Notes: a model not told the origin generated them from the sequence alone. Shown: positions 1-9,575, numbered from the stretch's first letter. The stretch: 64,000 nucleotides of DNA from Campylobacter concisus (GCF_003048615.2 NZ_CP049263.1:1240001-1304000); one strand, 5' to 3'. Program-made: numbers and translations.

Positions 1-651
1 CTCAAGCGCCTCATCAGCATCGCGGATCGAGAGGATATTTGCAACAGGCGAGCCGATGATGTTACCTATCATCGCACCATAAAGTGTCGTAAGCAAAGCA
101 ACCGCCATAGATGGACCGATCGCACTAGGGTCTGACATGTTAAGAAGCATCGCAACAAGACCGATAAGCGTACCAATCATACCCATCGCACCAGCAAAAC
201 CACCGACTTGCTCGAAAATTTTGATGTTGTTTGCATGCCTTGTGCTAGTCTGATCGATATCGATCTCTAAAAGCGCTCTGATAGCGTCTGGCTCATTGCC
301 ATCGACTGCCATTGAAAGGCCTTTTTTTAAAAATTGATTTGTCTCATTATTTACTTCGCTCTCAAGTGCTAAGATGCCATCTCGCCTAGCTTTGGTTGAG
401 TAATCAACTACTTTTTTTATAGTCTCAGGTAAATTTACTACAACTGATGGCTTAACAGCAACACCATAAAATTTACCAACACCTTTAAGCGTCTCCATCT
501 TGAAGCCAACCATCATAACGCCGATAGTACCACCAAAAACGATCATCACAGAAGGGATATCTATGTATGGTCCTATACCAACGCCTATCGCCATTGATCC
601 AAACAAAAGCACCAGGGTCAAAACCCAGCCGACGACGGTTCCTAAATCCAT
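1..651 (-). CDS. motA: Flagellar motor stator protein MotA (3' end cut off by window)
   Basis: The frame is open from an ATG at 651 to the window edge, giving 217 residues of a protein that is usually about 255-260 aa. The N-terminus (MDLGTVVGWVLTLVLLFGSM) is a membrane helix followed by a glycine-rich segment around residues 24-50, and two further hydrophobic stretches lie near residues 150-205 (GAMGMIGTLIGLVAMLL, then MAVALLTTLYGAMIGNIIG). This is the MotA/ExbB proton-channel arrangement. MotA forms the proton-conducting stator with MotB in the inner membrane and drives flagellar rotation. motB would be expected just outside the window. It is divergent from glmU. Confidence 0.93.
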   Translation of the reverse strand, partial: MDLGTVVGWVLTLVLLFGSMAIGVGIGPYIDIPSVMIVFGGTIGVMMVGFKMETLKGVGKFYGVAVKPSVVVNLPETIKKVVDYSTKARRDGILALESEVNNETNQFLKKGLSMAVDGNEPDAIRALLEIDIDQTSTRHANNIKIFEQVGGFAGAMGMIGTLIGLVAMLLNMSDPSAIGPSMAVALLTTLYGAMIGNIIGSPVANILSIRDADEALE

Positions 652-749
652 TTAAACTCGCTTTATTTATAAATTCTTAAGAATTGCTATTTTATTAGCT
701 TTTTGTTGAAACAATCGTTAAATTAAAAAAAATGTTTGCCATTTTTTGC

Positions 750-755
750 TACAAT
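750..755 (+). promoter_or_regulatory. Candidate extended -10 box for glmU
   Basis: TGC followed by TACAAT lies 33 bp before the glmU ATG at 788, in the AT-rich gap after motA. Campylobacter sigma-70 promoters usually have a good extended -10 and a weak -35, as seen here. Confidence 0.5.
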
Positions 756-787
756 CTGCGAAATTTTTAACGTTAAAAGGCTTAAAA

Positions 788-2098
788 ATGAACAATAATA
801 CTTCAATCATAATCCTAGCTGCTGGTCTTGGTACCAGAATGAAATCTAAACGCCCAAAAGTCCTATTTGAGCTATGTGGCGAGCCGATGATCATTCACAT
901 CTTAAAGCAAGCTTATGCGATCACAAATGACGTTAGCGTCGTGCTTCACTACGAAAAAGAGTTAATTAGCAAAAAGATAAAAGAAATTTTCCCTCAAACT
1001 AAAATTTTCGAGCAAGATCTAGCAAATTTCCCAGGCACTGCTGGCGCGATAAAGGGCGTAAGCTTAAGCGGCGAAAAGGTGCTTGTCACTTGCGGCGACA
1101 TGCCACTTGTTAGATCAACTGACCTTATGCGTCTAGCAAATGCCGAAGCAGACGTAGTTATGAGCTCATTTGAAGCGGCAAATCCTTTTGGCTACGGCAG
1201 AGTTATCATAAAAAACGGCAAAGTTGAGGCCATCGTCGAGCAAAAAGATGCGAGCGAAGCGCAGCTTGCCATAAAAAGCGTAAATGCCGGCTGCTACTGC
1301 TTTAAACGCGAGGCGTTAGAGCAAATTTTACCGCTCATAAATAATCAAAACGCACAAAAAGAGTACTACCTAACTGACGCCATAAAAATAGCAAACGAAA
1401 AGGGTTTAAAGTGCGTTGCAGTAAATGTTAATGAGCAAAATTTTATGGGCATAAATGATAAATTTCAGCTTAGCATCGCTGAAAAGATCATGCAAGATGA
1501 GATCAAACAAAATTTGATGAAAGCTGGCGTTTTGATGCGCATGCCTGAGAGCATTTTCATAGATAGTAGGGCTAAATTTGAAGGCGAGTGCGTGCTAGAA
1601 GAAAACGTAAGCATCCTTGGCGAGTGCGTTATTACTGAGAGCATCATCAAAAGCTCATCGGTTATCGAAAGTAGCATCATCAAAAACTCAGACATCGGCC
1701 CACTAGCTCACATAAGGCCAAATTCTGAAATTTCTGACACGCACATAGGAAATTTCGTCGAGGTTAAAAAAGGCGTTCTTAGCGGCGTAAAAGCTGGACA
1801 CTTAAGTTATCTTGGCGACTGCGAGATAGAAAGTGGCACAAATATCGGTTGTGGTACGATCACATGCAACTACGACGGCAAGGCAAAATACAAAACCAAA
1901 ATCGGCAAAAACGTCTTTGTTGGCTCAGATACGCAGCTAGTTGCCCCTGTAAATATCGCTGATAACGTCATCATCGCAGCTGGCAGCACCATCACAAAAG
2001 ACGTTGAGAGCGGCGCTCTAGCTATCAGCAGAGGTCGTCAAGAGAACAAAAGCGGCTTTTTTGAGAAATTCTTTGGCAAAGACGATGTTAAAAAATAA
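788..2098 (+). CDS. glmU: Bifunctional UDP-N-acetylglucosamine pyrophosphorylase / glucosamine-1-P acetyltransferase
   Basis: GlmU makes UDP-GlcNAc, the precursor of peptidoglycan and lipid A, in two steps in the cytoplasm. The N-terminal nucleotidyltransferase domain carries the LAAGLGTRM signature near residue 10 with the conserved K-R-P-K-V, and a conserved CGDMP near residue 100. From about residue 245 the protein becomes a left-handed beta-helix of hexapeptide repeats. It contains the HIRP, NFVEVKKG and LSYLGD acetyltransferase motifs and ends at 436 aa, near the usual 430-460. I chose the ATG at 788, which follows an AAAGG, over an upstream TTG at 746 that overlaps the candidate -10 box. 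Its end overlaps coaBC by 14 bases. Confidence 0.97.
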   Translation: MNNNTSIIILAAGLGTRMKSKRPKVLFELCGEPMIIHILKQAYAITNDVSVVLHYEKELISKKIKEIFPQTKIFEQDLANFPGTAGAIKGVSLSGEKVLVTCGDMPLVRSTDLMRLANAEADVVMSSFEAANPFGYGRVIIKNGKVEAIVEQKDASEAQLAIKSVNAGCYCFKREALEQILPLINNQNAQKEYYLTDAIKIANEKGLKCVAVNVNEQNFMGINDKFQLSIAEKIMQDEIKQNLMKAGVLMRMPESIFIDSRAKFEGECVLEENVSILGECVITESIIKSSSVIESSIIKNSDIGPLAHIRPNSEISDTHIGNFVEVKKGVLSGVKAGHLSYLGDCEIESGTNIGCGTITCNYDGKAKYKTKIGKNVFVGSDTQLVAPVNIADNVIIAAGSTITKDVESGALAISRGRQENKSGFFEKFFGKDDVKK

Positions 2099-3257
2099 GA
2101 AAATTTTACTTGCCGTTTGCGGCAGTATCGCCTTTTACAAGGCATTCGAAATTTTATCGCTGCTTAAAAAGCAAGGTGCAGATGTTTATGTGGCTTTAAG
2201 TGACGGAGCGCTTGAATTTTGCAGTGTAAGCGGCTTTGAGGCGCTAAGTGAGCATAAAATTTTAAGCTCACAAACGCAAAACTGGCAAGACGGCGTAAAT
2301 CACATAGCCTACTCTAAAATGGATCTAGTCCTCATCGCACCTGCCTCGGTAAATACGATAAATAAGCTAACAGCTGGCATCTGCGATAACGTCTTTATGC
2401 AAACGCTAATCGCCGCCTCGCACGTGCCTTTAGTCGTTGCCCCTGCTGCAAATAACAATATGATCGAGCATTTTGCGACGCAAAATTCACTTGAAATTTT
2501 AAAGAAAAACGGCGCTTTAGTGGTTGAGCCAGTGCTTAAAACTCTAGCTTGCGGCGACGTTGGCAAGGGCGGTCTTGCAAGTCCTGAAGTGATAGTAGAA
2601 GCTGCCATTAAAAGGCTTAGTAAGCCACTTTTTGCTGGCAAAAAAGTGGTGATCACAGGCGGCGCGACAACCGAAAAGATAGATGATGTAAGAGCCATTA
2701 CAAATTTCTCAAGCGGAAAGATGGCAAGAGCTTTGGCTAGAGCCTTTTACTACGCAGGTGCGGAGGTAAAACTGCTTGCTAGTTTTGAAGCCGCAAACGA
2801 GCCGTTTCTTAGCCTTAAATTTAGCTCAAGTAGCGAGCTTTTAGAGCTTTGCAAGAGTGAGTGCGAGAGTGCAAATTTACTTGTAATGTGCGCTGCTGTG
2901 AGCGATTTTGTACCGACAAAGATAGATGGCAAGATAAAAAAAGAGGACGTTGGCGAGAGCTTAAATTTAAGCCTAAAGAGAAATGTCGATATCTTGCAAA
3001 GCTTAAAAGAGCTTAAATGTAAAAAGATCGGCTTTAAGCTTGAAACCTCAAACGAGAGTGCTCTTAAAAGTGCTAGATCGATGTTAGAGAAAAAAGCGCT
3101 TGATGCAGTTTGCCTAAATATTTTAGGCGAGAAAAATGGCTTTGCAAGCGAGCAAAACGAGGTAAATTTCATTACAAAGAGTGGTGAAATTTTATTGCCA
3201 CTTGCCTCAAAAGATGAGATCGCAGGGCGTATCGTGGAGCTAGCAGCAAATTTATGA
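2085..3257 (+). CDS. coaBC: CoaBC: phosphopantothenoylcysteine synthetase/decarboxylase
   Basis: This bifunctional enzyme joins cysteine to 4'-phosphopantothenate and decarboxylates the product in CoA synthesis. The N-terminal flavoprotein decarboxylase half starts with MLKNKKILLAVCGSIAFYKA. It contains the PAANNNM motif (around residue 120) and an ACGDVGKGGLASPE substrate-recognition segment. The C-terminal synthetase half begins near residue 185 with KKVVITGGATTEKIDDVRAI and the conserved NFSSGKMA. Length 390 aa is normal. The start at 2085 lies inside glmU, suggesting translational coupling. C. jejuni has the same neighbours (glmU, dfp). Confidence 0.96.
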   Translation: MLKNKKILLAVCGSIAFYKAFEILSLLKKQGADVYVALSDGALEFCSVSGFEALSEHKILSSQTQNWQDGVNHIAYSKMDLVLIAPASVNTINKLTAGICDNVFMQTLIAASHVPLVVAPAANNNMIEHFATQNSLEILKKNGALVVEPVLKTLACGDVGKGGLASPEVIVEAAIKRLSKPLFAGKKVVITGGATTEKIDDVRAITNFSSGKMARALARAFYYAGAEVKLLASFEAANEPFLSLKFSSSSELLELCKSECESANLLVMCAAVSDFVPTKIDGKIKKEDVGESLNLSLKRNVDILQSLKELKCKKIGFKLETSNESALKSARSMLEKKALDAVCLNILGEKNGFASEQNEVNFITKSGEILLPLASKDEIAGRIVELAANL

Positions 3258-3940
3258 TAGAGCAAATCTCACGCGTCCAAAAGATAGCAAAAAACAGCCA
3301 AGCTCCGCTAGTAGCGATAAATTCGTCCTTGCCACTTAGCATTTTGGTGAGCCAAAAGGTCGGCTTTAACAGATACATCTTAAATTTCGCAAATAGAAAT
3401 TTAAATACAAAAAGCGTAAAAGAGCTAAACGTAGGCTCTAGATACTGGGGCGAAGTGCATAGTCAGGGCGAAAACATCGTCATAAAAAATTTATACGAGA
3501 AACCAAAAATTTTAGATGAGGACGTTTTGACTGACGGGCTAAATTTGATAGAAAATTTGGTAAAAAACGAGAATTTATCGTGGCTTTACAGCTATTTATT
3601 TAAAAGCTTAAGCGAAGTTAAAACAAAAGATGAGATGAGAGTACTAGCAAAAATGCTCTTTGCCCTGCAAGAAAATGTCGTGCACATACCATTTGCGTAT
3701 AGCGGCACAAACGGCATTTTCCAGCTTAAAAAAGAGGCAAATGAGATGAGAGTTTTTCTTGTTTTTTCAAATTTTGCGCCGCTTATTTTTAAATTTAAAG
3801 ATGAAAATTTATATGAGATCGCAACTCCATTTAGCAACGTCGCAAGCTTGCTAAAAAGCGAATTCAGCGCCGCAGTTTTGGTGCAAAACGTAAGCGCTCT
3901 TTGGAGCAAAAAAGAGCAGATAATTGACTTTAAAGGCTAG
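3254..3940 (+). CDS. Conserved hypothetical protein between coaBC and uppS
   Basis: This 228-aa protein overlaps the end of coaBC by 4 bases (ATGA) and is followed 3 bases later by uppS, so it is part of the same transcript. I see no signal peptide, membrane helix or catalytic motif. The N-terminus (MIEQISRVQKIAKNSQAPLVAINSS) is followed by a beta-rich region around VGSRYWGEVHSQGENIVIKN, then a mostly helical part and a C-terminal part with FKFKDENLYEIATPF. The position matches C. jejuni Cj0823, a conserved protein of unknown function. The short OB-like 'yWGEv....g.i.i' stretch recalls FliK-type C-terminal regions, but this is too weak to name it. Confidence 0.85.
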   Translation: MIEQISRVQKIAKNSQAPLVAINSSLPLSILVSQKVGFNRYILNFANRNLNTKSVKELNVGSRYWGEVHSQGENIVIKNLYEKPKILDEDVLTDGLNLIENLVKNENLSWLYSYLFKSLSEVKTKDEMRVLAKMLFALQENVVHIPFAYSGTNGIFQLKKEANEMRVFLVFSNFAPLIFKFKDENLYEIATPFSNVASLLKSEFSAAVLVQNVSALWSKKEQIIDFKG

Positions 3941-3943
3941 ACA

Positions 3944-4615
3944 TTGAACAAACTTAACCACCTTGCTATCATCATGGACGGCAACGGACGCTGGGCGAAA
4001 AAGCGCGGATTTTTGCGAACAAATGGGCACGAGGCCGGAGCAAATGTGGTGAGCGATATGTGCGAATTTTGTATCGATAATGGGGTGAAAATTTTAAGCC
4101 TTTATGCATTTAGCACCGAAAACTGGAAAAGACCGCAAAAAGAGGTTGATTTTTTGATGAATTTGCTTAAAAAATTTCTTTTTTTAAAGCGTGATGATTT
4201 TATAAAAAATGGGATCAAATTTAACATGATCGGCGACATCTCGCCATTTAGTGACGAGCTAAAAAATGAGATAGAGATCACCAAAGACGCAACAAGGGAA
4301 AATACAAATTTACTTTTAAATTTAGCGATAAACTACGGCTCAAAAGACGAGATCATAAGAGCTGTGCGAAAACTAAATTTAAAAGGCTGCGAGATAAATG
4401 AAGCGAGCCTAAATGCGGCACTTGATGAGAGTGAGCCGGTGGATCTTCTCATTAGAACTGGTGGCGAGAGCAGACTTTCAAATTTCATGCTCTGGCAGGC
4501 AAGCTACGCGGAGCTGTTTTTCACGCCAACACTTTGGCCTGACTTTGGTAAGGATGAGCTTGCAAGCATCGTTGCTAAATTTAAAGATATAGAGCGAAGA
4601 TTTGGCGGGGTTTAG
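3944..4615 (+). CDS. uppS: Undecaprenyl diphosphate synthase (cis-prenyltransferase)
   Basis: UppS adds isoprenyl units in cis to make the C55 lipid carrier used for peptidoglycan and glycan assembly. The IIMDGNGRWAKKRG motif at residues 9-22 carries catalytic Asp12. LSLYAFSTENWKRP (substrate pocket) and the C-terminal LLIRTGGESRLSNFMLWQASYAELFF complete the family signature. The length of 223 aa is typical for epsilonproteobacteria. Translation starts at a TTG at 3944, because the first conserved residues follow at once and no ATG is available in this frame. Confidence 0.97.
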   Translation: MNKLNHLAIIMDGNGRWAKKRGFLRTNGHEAGANVVSDMCEFCIDNGVKILSLYAFSTENWKRPQKEVDFLMNLLKKFLFLKRDDFIKNGIKFNMIGDISPFSDELKNEIEITKDATRENTNLLLNLAINYGSKDEIIRAVRKLNLKGCEINEASLNAALDESEPVDLLIRTGGESRLSNFMLWQASYAELFFTPTLWPDFGKDELASIVAKFKDIERRFGGV

Positions 4616-4622
4616 TGAGATA

Positions 4623-5411
4623 ATGGATATTTTGGTCATATTTTTTGCTGTTTTTGCTTTTGTTTTTGGCATCTGCGTGGGGTCATTTTCAAATGTGCTG
4701 ATATATCGTTTGCCACGAAATGAAAGCATAAATTTCCCAGCCTCACACTGTCCAAAATGCTCTCACAAGCTAAATTTTTATCACAATATCCCACTTTTTT
4801 CATGGCTATTTTTAGGCGGAAAATGCGCCTTTTGCAAGCAAAAGATAAGCCTTGTCTATCTGCTGGTTGAGCTAGCCTCTGGATTGTTTTTTCTGATCTG
4901 CTTTTTTAAAGAGTGCGGCGAAATTTTAAGCGTAGAAACCTTGCTTTATGCGCTATTTTTAGGGCTTTGCTTTATCATGCTACTAGCCCTTAGCGTCATA
5001 GACATAAGGTATAAAGCCGTGCCAGATGCGCTTCTTTTTGCGGCGCTATTTTTTGCATTTGCCTATGCCTTGCTACTTTTTATCTTTAAAGGAAATTTTG
5101 CTCAAATTTTAAATTTAATCCTCTTTGGTCTTTTGTTTTGGGCACTGAGATTTGTCGTGAGCTATGCGATGAAAAAAGAAGCCATGGGCAGTGCCGACAT
5201 ATTTATCGCAGCGATCATCGGAGCCATTTTGCCGGCCAAGCTATCCCTTGTGGCGATCTATCTGGCGGCACTTCTTACGCTCCCAGTCTATGCGATCGTT
5301 CGCAAAAAGGGCTACGAGTTAGCCTTTGTGCCGTTTTTAAGCCTGGGACTGCTTGTCACCTACGCTTTTGACGCGCAAATTTTAGAAATTTTAAGGTTCA
5401 TTTATGAGTAG
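4623..5411 (+). CDS. Prepilin peptidase (A24 family)
   Basis: This inner-membrane aspartic protease cleaves and can N-methylate type IV prepilins and pseudopilins. After a first membrane helix with GSFSNVLIYRLPR come two CxxC pairs (CPKC near residue 43, CAFC near residue 71), which bind zinc in bifunctional PilD/GspO enzymes. The catalytic aspartates lie in SVIDIRYKAVPD and in a GSADIFIAA segment near the C-terminal third. I prefer the ATG at 4623 to an upstream TTG inside uppS, giving 262 aa and an 8-nt gap. It corresponds to Cj0825 of C. jejuni, a competence/type II-like component. A likely substrate is encoded at 25222-25923. Confidence 0.92.
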   Translation: MDILVIFFAVFAFVFGICVGSFSNVLIYRLPRNESINFPASHCPKCSHKLNFYHNIPLFSWLFLGGKCAFCKQKISLVYLLVELASGLFFLICFFKECGEILSVETLLYALFLGLCFIMLLALSVIDIRYKAVPDALLFAALFFAFAYALLLFIFKGNFAQILNLILFGLLFWALRFVVSYAMKKEAMGSADIFIAAIIGAILPAKLSLVAIYLAALLTLPVYAIVRKKGYELAFVPFLSLGLLVTYAFDAQILEILRFIYE

Positions 5412-6432
5412 AGTAAATAAATATCTTTTGTTTAACTTTTTAGGCACGTTTGCATCGCTATTTAGTACGCTTTTTTTGATCATGTCGATCGTCTTTTTCA
5501 TCCAGATCGCGCGTATCACCTCATATATCGAGATCAGCTTTGGCGAGCTCTTTAAACTCTACTCATTTATGCTCCCACGCGTACTGCTCTTTGTCGTGCC
5601 TATCGCATTTTTCGTCTCACTTGCGATGACGCTTTTTCGGCTATCAAAAGAGAATGAAAGTATCGTTATCTTCACACTTGGTGGCTCGCCAAATAAAATA
5701 GCAAGATTTTTCCTCGCATTTTCAGCCCTTTTAAGCGCTGCCTTGCTGGTAGTTGCCATCGTCATGATACCGATAGCCGCCCAGCTAAATGCAAATTTCA
5801 TCGACTATAAAAAGACGGTCGCAAAGCTAAATTTAAAGCCAACCCAGTTTGGACAAAAATTCTCCGACTGGATGGTCTATGTGGGCAGTGAAAGCGAAGA
5901 TAAAAATGGCACAACCTACAAAGATATCGTGATGTTTAATCCCTTTGTCAAAGACTCACAGCGCCTAATAACCGCTAAAAACGCAAAGATCATAAACGTG
6001 GGTCAAAGCGTGGAGCTCTCTTTAAACGAGGGCAAAATGTATGACATCAGAGATGAAATTTATCATCAAAGCAACTTCAAATCGATGAAGATAAGAACCG
6101 CCCAAAGCGAGGAGATAAGCGACGTTGGCAGCATCAAAGAGTACTGGATGGAGGCAGCTAGCAGCGATAAACGTAGAAAAGACCTTAGCACTTACGTCCT
6201 AGTGGCGCTATTTCCGCTTGTAAGCACGCTCTTTGCTATCAGCCTTGGCATCGTCACATATAGATATGAAAAAGGCATGGTCTATGTGGGCACTTTTGGC
6301 GTTTTGTTTGGATATTTTACGCTCATAATGCTCTTTTCATCAAAGCCAGCACTTGCGATACCGCTCATATTTTTCGTATTTTTACTAGCTGGCGTCTTGC
6401 TTTATAAAGCCAAGATCACACGAAGATACTGA
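5404..6432 (+). CDS. LptF/LptG-family permease of LPS export
   Basis: This 342-aa inner-membrane protein has three hydrophobic segments near the N-terminus (residues 8-35, 50-75, 97-125), a soluble beta-rich periplasmic part (about 130-250) and three helices at the C-terminus. That is the YjgP/YjgQ (LptF/LptG) architecture. The motif SLAMTLFRLSKENESIVIFTLGGSPNKIARFF matches the cytoplasmic coupling helix. With LptB it pulls LPS from the inner membrane toward the LptA bridge. I cannot assign F or G from one sequence. It overlaps the prepilin peptidase by 8 bases and truA by one. Confidence 0.88.
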   Translation: MSRVNKYLLFNFLGTFASLFSTLFLIMSIVFFIQIARITSYIEISFGELFKLYSFMLPRVLLFVVPIAFFVSLAMTLFRLSKENESIVIFTLGGSPNKIARFFLAFSALLSAALLVVAIVMIPIAAQLNANFIDYKKTVAKLNLKPTQFGQKFSDWMVYVGSESEDKNGTTYKDIVMFNPFVKDSQRLITAKNAKIINVGQSVELSLNEGKMYDIRDEIYHQSNFKSMKIRTAQSEEISDVGSIKEYWMEAASSDKRRKDLSTYVLVALFPLVSTLFAISLGIVTYRYEKGMVYVGTFGVLFGYFTLIMLFSSKPALAIPLIFFVFLLAGVLLYKAKITRRY

Positions 6433-7163
6433 TGAAAATTCAGCTAATCTACAGCTACGATGGCTCGAAATTTCAAGGCTCACAGACCCAGCCACACGAA
6501 AACGGCGTAGAGGATGAACTTGCTCGCGCCCTAGCTCACGTTGGCATTTTTGAAAGAGTGATCTCTAGCTCGCGCACCGATAAAAGCGTGCACGCAAACA
6601 ACCAAAGCTCAAGTGTCGTTTGCGGCGATTACTTTAAAGACTTGAGACGCTTACAGGATCTTATAAACCGCCATGCACATCCAAGCATTCACATAAAACG
6701 CATAAATTTGGTGGATGATAGCTTTCAAGCGAGATTTGATGCGGTCGCAAGATCGTATAGATATGTGATAGATCATGGCAAATTTGATGTTTTTAGCTCA
6801 AATTACAAGGTATTTTTGCCTAAATTTGATATCAAAAAGGCAAATGAAATTTTGCGAAATTTTATCGGTGAGCATGATTTTAGCGCATATATGAAAACTG
6901 GGAGCGACACAAAAAGCCCAGTGCGCGAAATTTATAAAGCGTTTTGCTATGCACGCAAAGAGCAAACTATCATAATTTTTAAGGCAAATGGCTTTTTGCG
7001 TGGTCAAGTGCGCCTCATGGTTGCAAATTTGTTAAAAGCGCTAAAGCAAAAAGACGGCAGCGAGCTCATCAAAGCTTCACTAAATGGACGTCCTGCCCTA
7101 ACTCGCATACCAGCACCTGCTGAAGGGCTATATCTAAATAGAGTTTTTTATAAATTTAGCTAA
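6432..7163 (+). CDS. truA: tRNA pseudouridine(38-40) synthase
   Basis: TruA isomerises uridines 38-40 of the tRNA anticodon arm. The catalytic Asp50 sits in SSRTDKSVHA, the family's active-site motif. The protein also shows FDAVARSYRYVI (near residue 98) and GxFLRGQVRLMVANLL near residue 195. At 243 aa it has normal length. The start codon overlaps the preceding stop (TGATG), so it is the last gene of the plus-strand run that starts at glmU. Confidence 0.96.
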   Translation: MKIQLIYSYDGSKFQGSQTQPHENGVEDELARALAHVGIFERVISSSRTDKSVHANNQSSSVVCGDYFKDLRRLQDLINRHAHPSIHIKRINLVDDSFQARFDAVARSYRYVIDHGKFDVFSSNYKVFLPKFDIKKANEILRNFIGEHDFSAYMKTGSDTKSPVREIYKAFCYARKEQTIIIFKANGFLRGQVRLMVANLLKALKQKDGSELIKASLNGRPALTRIPAPAEGLYLNRVFYKFS

Positions 7164-7205
7164 GCTCATTATATGCAACATTAAATAGTAAATTTTATGT
7201 ATTTT

Positions 7206-7230
7206 TAAATATGCAAATTTTGCATATTTA
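7206..7230. promoter_or_regulatory. Palindrome shared by both formate dehydrogenase units, copy 1
   Basis: A perfect inverted repeat of 10+10 bases (TAAATATGCA/TGCATATTTA) with a 5-base spacer lies upstream of fdhF. In the alignment with copy 2 at 14237-14263 it reads TTAAATATGC, 7 variable bases, GCATATTTA. Its centre (7218) is about 74 bp upstream of the centre of the candidate fdhF -10 box. No known regulator motif was recognised. Confidence 0.6.
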
Positions 7231-7288
7231 CTTAAAAGAAAATTAAAAAAAAATATTAATTTTAAAAATAATTTTATATTCTAAGGTA

Positions 7289-7294
7289 TATAAT
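7289..7294 (+). promoter_or_regulatory. Candidate -10 box for fdhF
   Basis: TATAAT lies 38 bp before the fdhF start in an AT-rich gap with no clear -35 box. A GAAAGGAAA ribosome-binding site precedes the ATG at 7332. Confidence 0.55.
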
Positions 7295-7331
7295 AACCGA
7301 GTTATTAGAAATATTATTTGAAAGGAAATCT

Positions 7332-9575
7332 ATGCAAAAGATTGTTCAAACAACCTGTCCGTATTGCGGAACTGGTTGCGGCATAGACCTTATCGTAGAA
7401 AACGGTAGGATAGTCGATGCAAAGCCGACTGATAACCACCATGTAAATGATGGCGAGTTGTGCTTAAAAGGTATGTTTGGTTGGGAATTTGTAAATTCTC
7501 CAAAACGTTTAACTAAACCAATGATGAGAAAACTAAACGGAGAGTTTAACAAAGAGGGCAAACTTGAAGAGGTTAGCTTTGAAGAGGTTTATGAATTTTT
7601 AGGAAAGACTTTTAAAAATAGCGTAGAAAAATATGGTCCAAGCTCTATCATGGGCTTTAGTTCAGCTCGTTCAAACAACGAAGACAACTATGTATTTCAA
7701 AAATTCTTTCGTGCTTTAGGAAGTAACAATGTAGATCACTGCGCTCGTCTTTGACACGCTCCAACAGTGGCAGGTCTTGCCAGCACCCTTGGAAACGGAA
7801 CGATGACAAACGATCTTGTTGAATTTGCGACTGATACAGATGTATTTTTACTAATAGGCACAAACACAAGCGAATGCCACCCGATCATCGCTATGCAGAT
7901 GCAAAGAGGCTTAGAGCGTGGTGCAAAAATGATCGTTGTGGATCCAAAACGCACCGATATGGCTAAAAAAGCGGATATTTTCTTGCAAATTCCAGTTGGC
8001 TCAAACATCAAAACATTAAACACAATGATGAACGTCATCATCTCTGAAAATTTACAAGATACAGAATTTATCGAAAAATATGCAGAGGGTTTTGAGTACT
8101 TAAAAGAAGCCGTAAAAGACTTCACTCCTGAGAGATTTGAGCGTGAGACTGGTGTCAAAAAAGAGCTTATCACTGAGGCTGCTAGGATGTATGCAAAAGC
8201 TGGCAGTGCTGCCATTTGCTACACTATGGGTATCACTCAGTTTAGCGACGGCACATCAAATGTATTCTCGCTTTCAAATTTAGCGATATTAACAGGAAAT
8301 TTAGGTAAAAAGGGCGCTGGAGTAAATCCACTTCGTGGCCAAAACAACGTTCAAGGCTCATGCGATATGGGCGCACTACCTAACGTCATCCCAGCAGGTG
8401 CAGTAAATAGCGCTTATGCACAAGAGCAAGCTCGCAAAGTTTGGCACTTCGAGCTTAATCCAGTGCCTGGCTTTAAACTAACATACGCACCTGATAAGAT
8501 GGATAGCGGCGAGCTAAAAGTGCTTTACGTTTACGGCGAAAACCCTGTTATGAGTGACCCTTGGACAGAGCACTTTGTGCATGCTACACATCACCTAGAC
8601 TGCTTTATCGTGCAAGATCTATTCTTTACTGAAAGTGCTCAAAAAGCTGACGTTGTCTTACCTGCAGCTGGTTGGGGTGAGAAAGATGGTACATTTATCA
8701 ACACATCTCGCCGTGTTCAAAGAACTAGAAAAGCAAGCGAGCCAGTAGGTGGCGTAGAGCCTGACTGGAAAGTAGTTTGCAACATCGCAAAAGCTATGGG
8801 ACTTGAGGGATTTGACTTCTTAAGTGCAGAAGAGGTTTGGGACGAGCTTAGAAAACTAATGCCTAAATTCTTTGGCGGTATCAGCTATTATAGGCTTGAA
8901 AAACTAGGTGGCATCAGCTGGCCATGCCCTGATGAAGATCACCCAGGCACACCTGATCTTTATACCGATCACAAATCAATGCTACCTGATGGTAAATTCC
9001 GCCTAGCTCCAGTGCTTTACGCTGACGATAAAGATAAGCGTGCGAGCATGGAGGCTGAATTTAAAGCCAAAATGCATATACCTGATGGCTATCCAGTAGG
9101 CTCAGGTGCGATGAGCGAAGTACCAGATGAGGTCTATCCTTGCTTATTTACAACAGGTAGAAAAGTTTATCACTACCACACAGGTACGATGACTAGAGAG
9201 TGCCCACCGCTAGAGTATGGTGCTGGTATCGAAGGTCCGCTAATCGAAGTAAGCCCTGATATCGCAAGAGAAAGAGAGCTAGAAGATGGCTGCTACGCAA
9301 TGGTAGAGAATAAACGTGGTAGGATCGCAGCTAAACTTCGCGTAAATCCTGACCTTAGAGAAAGCACGATATTTACGACTTTCCACTATAGTGAGGCTGA
9401 CGGTAACGAGCTTGCAAACGCACAAGACCACGACCCACTCTCAGGTATCACACCTCTTAAGATCACTATAGCTAACATAAAAAGGTTAAGCGAAGAGGAG
9501 TATATAGCATTTAGGCAACAAAACGAGATGTCTATGCACTCTGAAAAACCTTATCTTTCACCTGTTAGATCATAA
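7332..9575 (+). CDS. fdhF: Formate dehydrogenase H-type catalytic subunit, selenoprotein (UGA at 7752-7754 = Sec141)
   Basis: This molybdopterin oxidoreductase oxidises formate to CO2. Read through the in-frame TGA it is 747 aa and aligns by eye with E. coli FdhF along its length. The N-terminal [4Fe-4S] motif is CPYCGTGCGIDLIV with a later C-L-K-G. The active site reads CARL-Sec-HAPTVAGL. NPLRGQNNVQG and a C-terminal molybdopterin-binding domain follow. There is no Tat signal, so it is predicted to be cytoplasmic, unlike FdhA downstream. It is a single-gene unit with its own promoter and terminator. No hydrogenase or FHL genes lie nearby, so its electron acceptor is not visible here. Mo or W is possible as metal. 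Confidence 0.96.
7752..7793 (+). promoter_or_regulatory. SECIS element of fdhF
   Basis: Directly after the TGA, TGGCA (7768-7772) and TGCCA (7778-7782) pair around a GGTCT loop (7773-7777), and TCCAA (7760-7764) can pair with TTGGA (7789-7793) as a lower stem. The loop sequence and its 21-nt distance from the U of UGA equal those of E. coli fdhF, where the element binds SelB. Confidence 0.92.

Noticed and set aside
746-787. Upstream TTG start for glmU
   Set aside because: It overlaps the candidate -10 box and adds 14 residues without family match. The ATG at 788 has an AAAGG before it.
7752-7754. In-frame TGA in fdhF (and at 12693-12695 in fdhA) as frameshift or nonsense mutation
   Set aside because: Both lie at the known Sec position of formate dehydrogenases, are followed by a SECIS-like hairpin, and the frame continues with family sequence on both sides.
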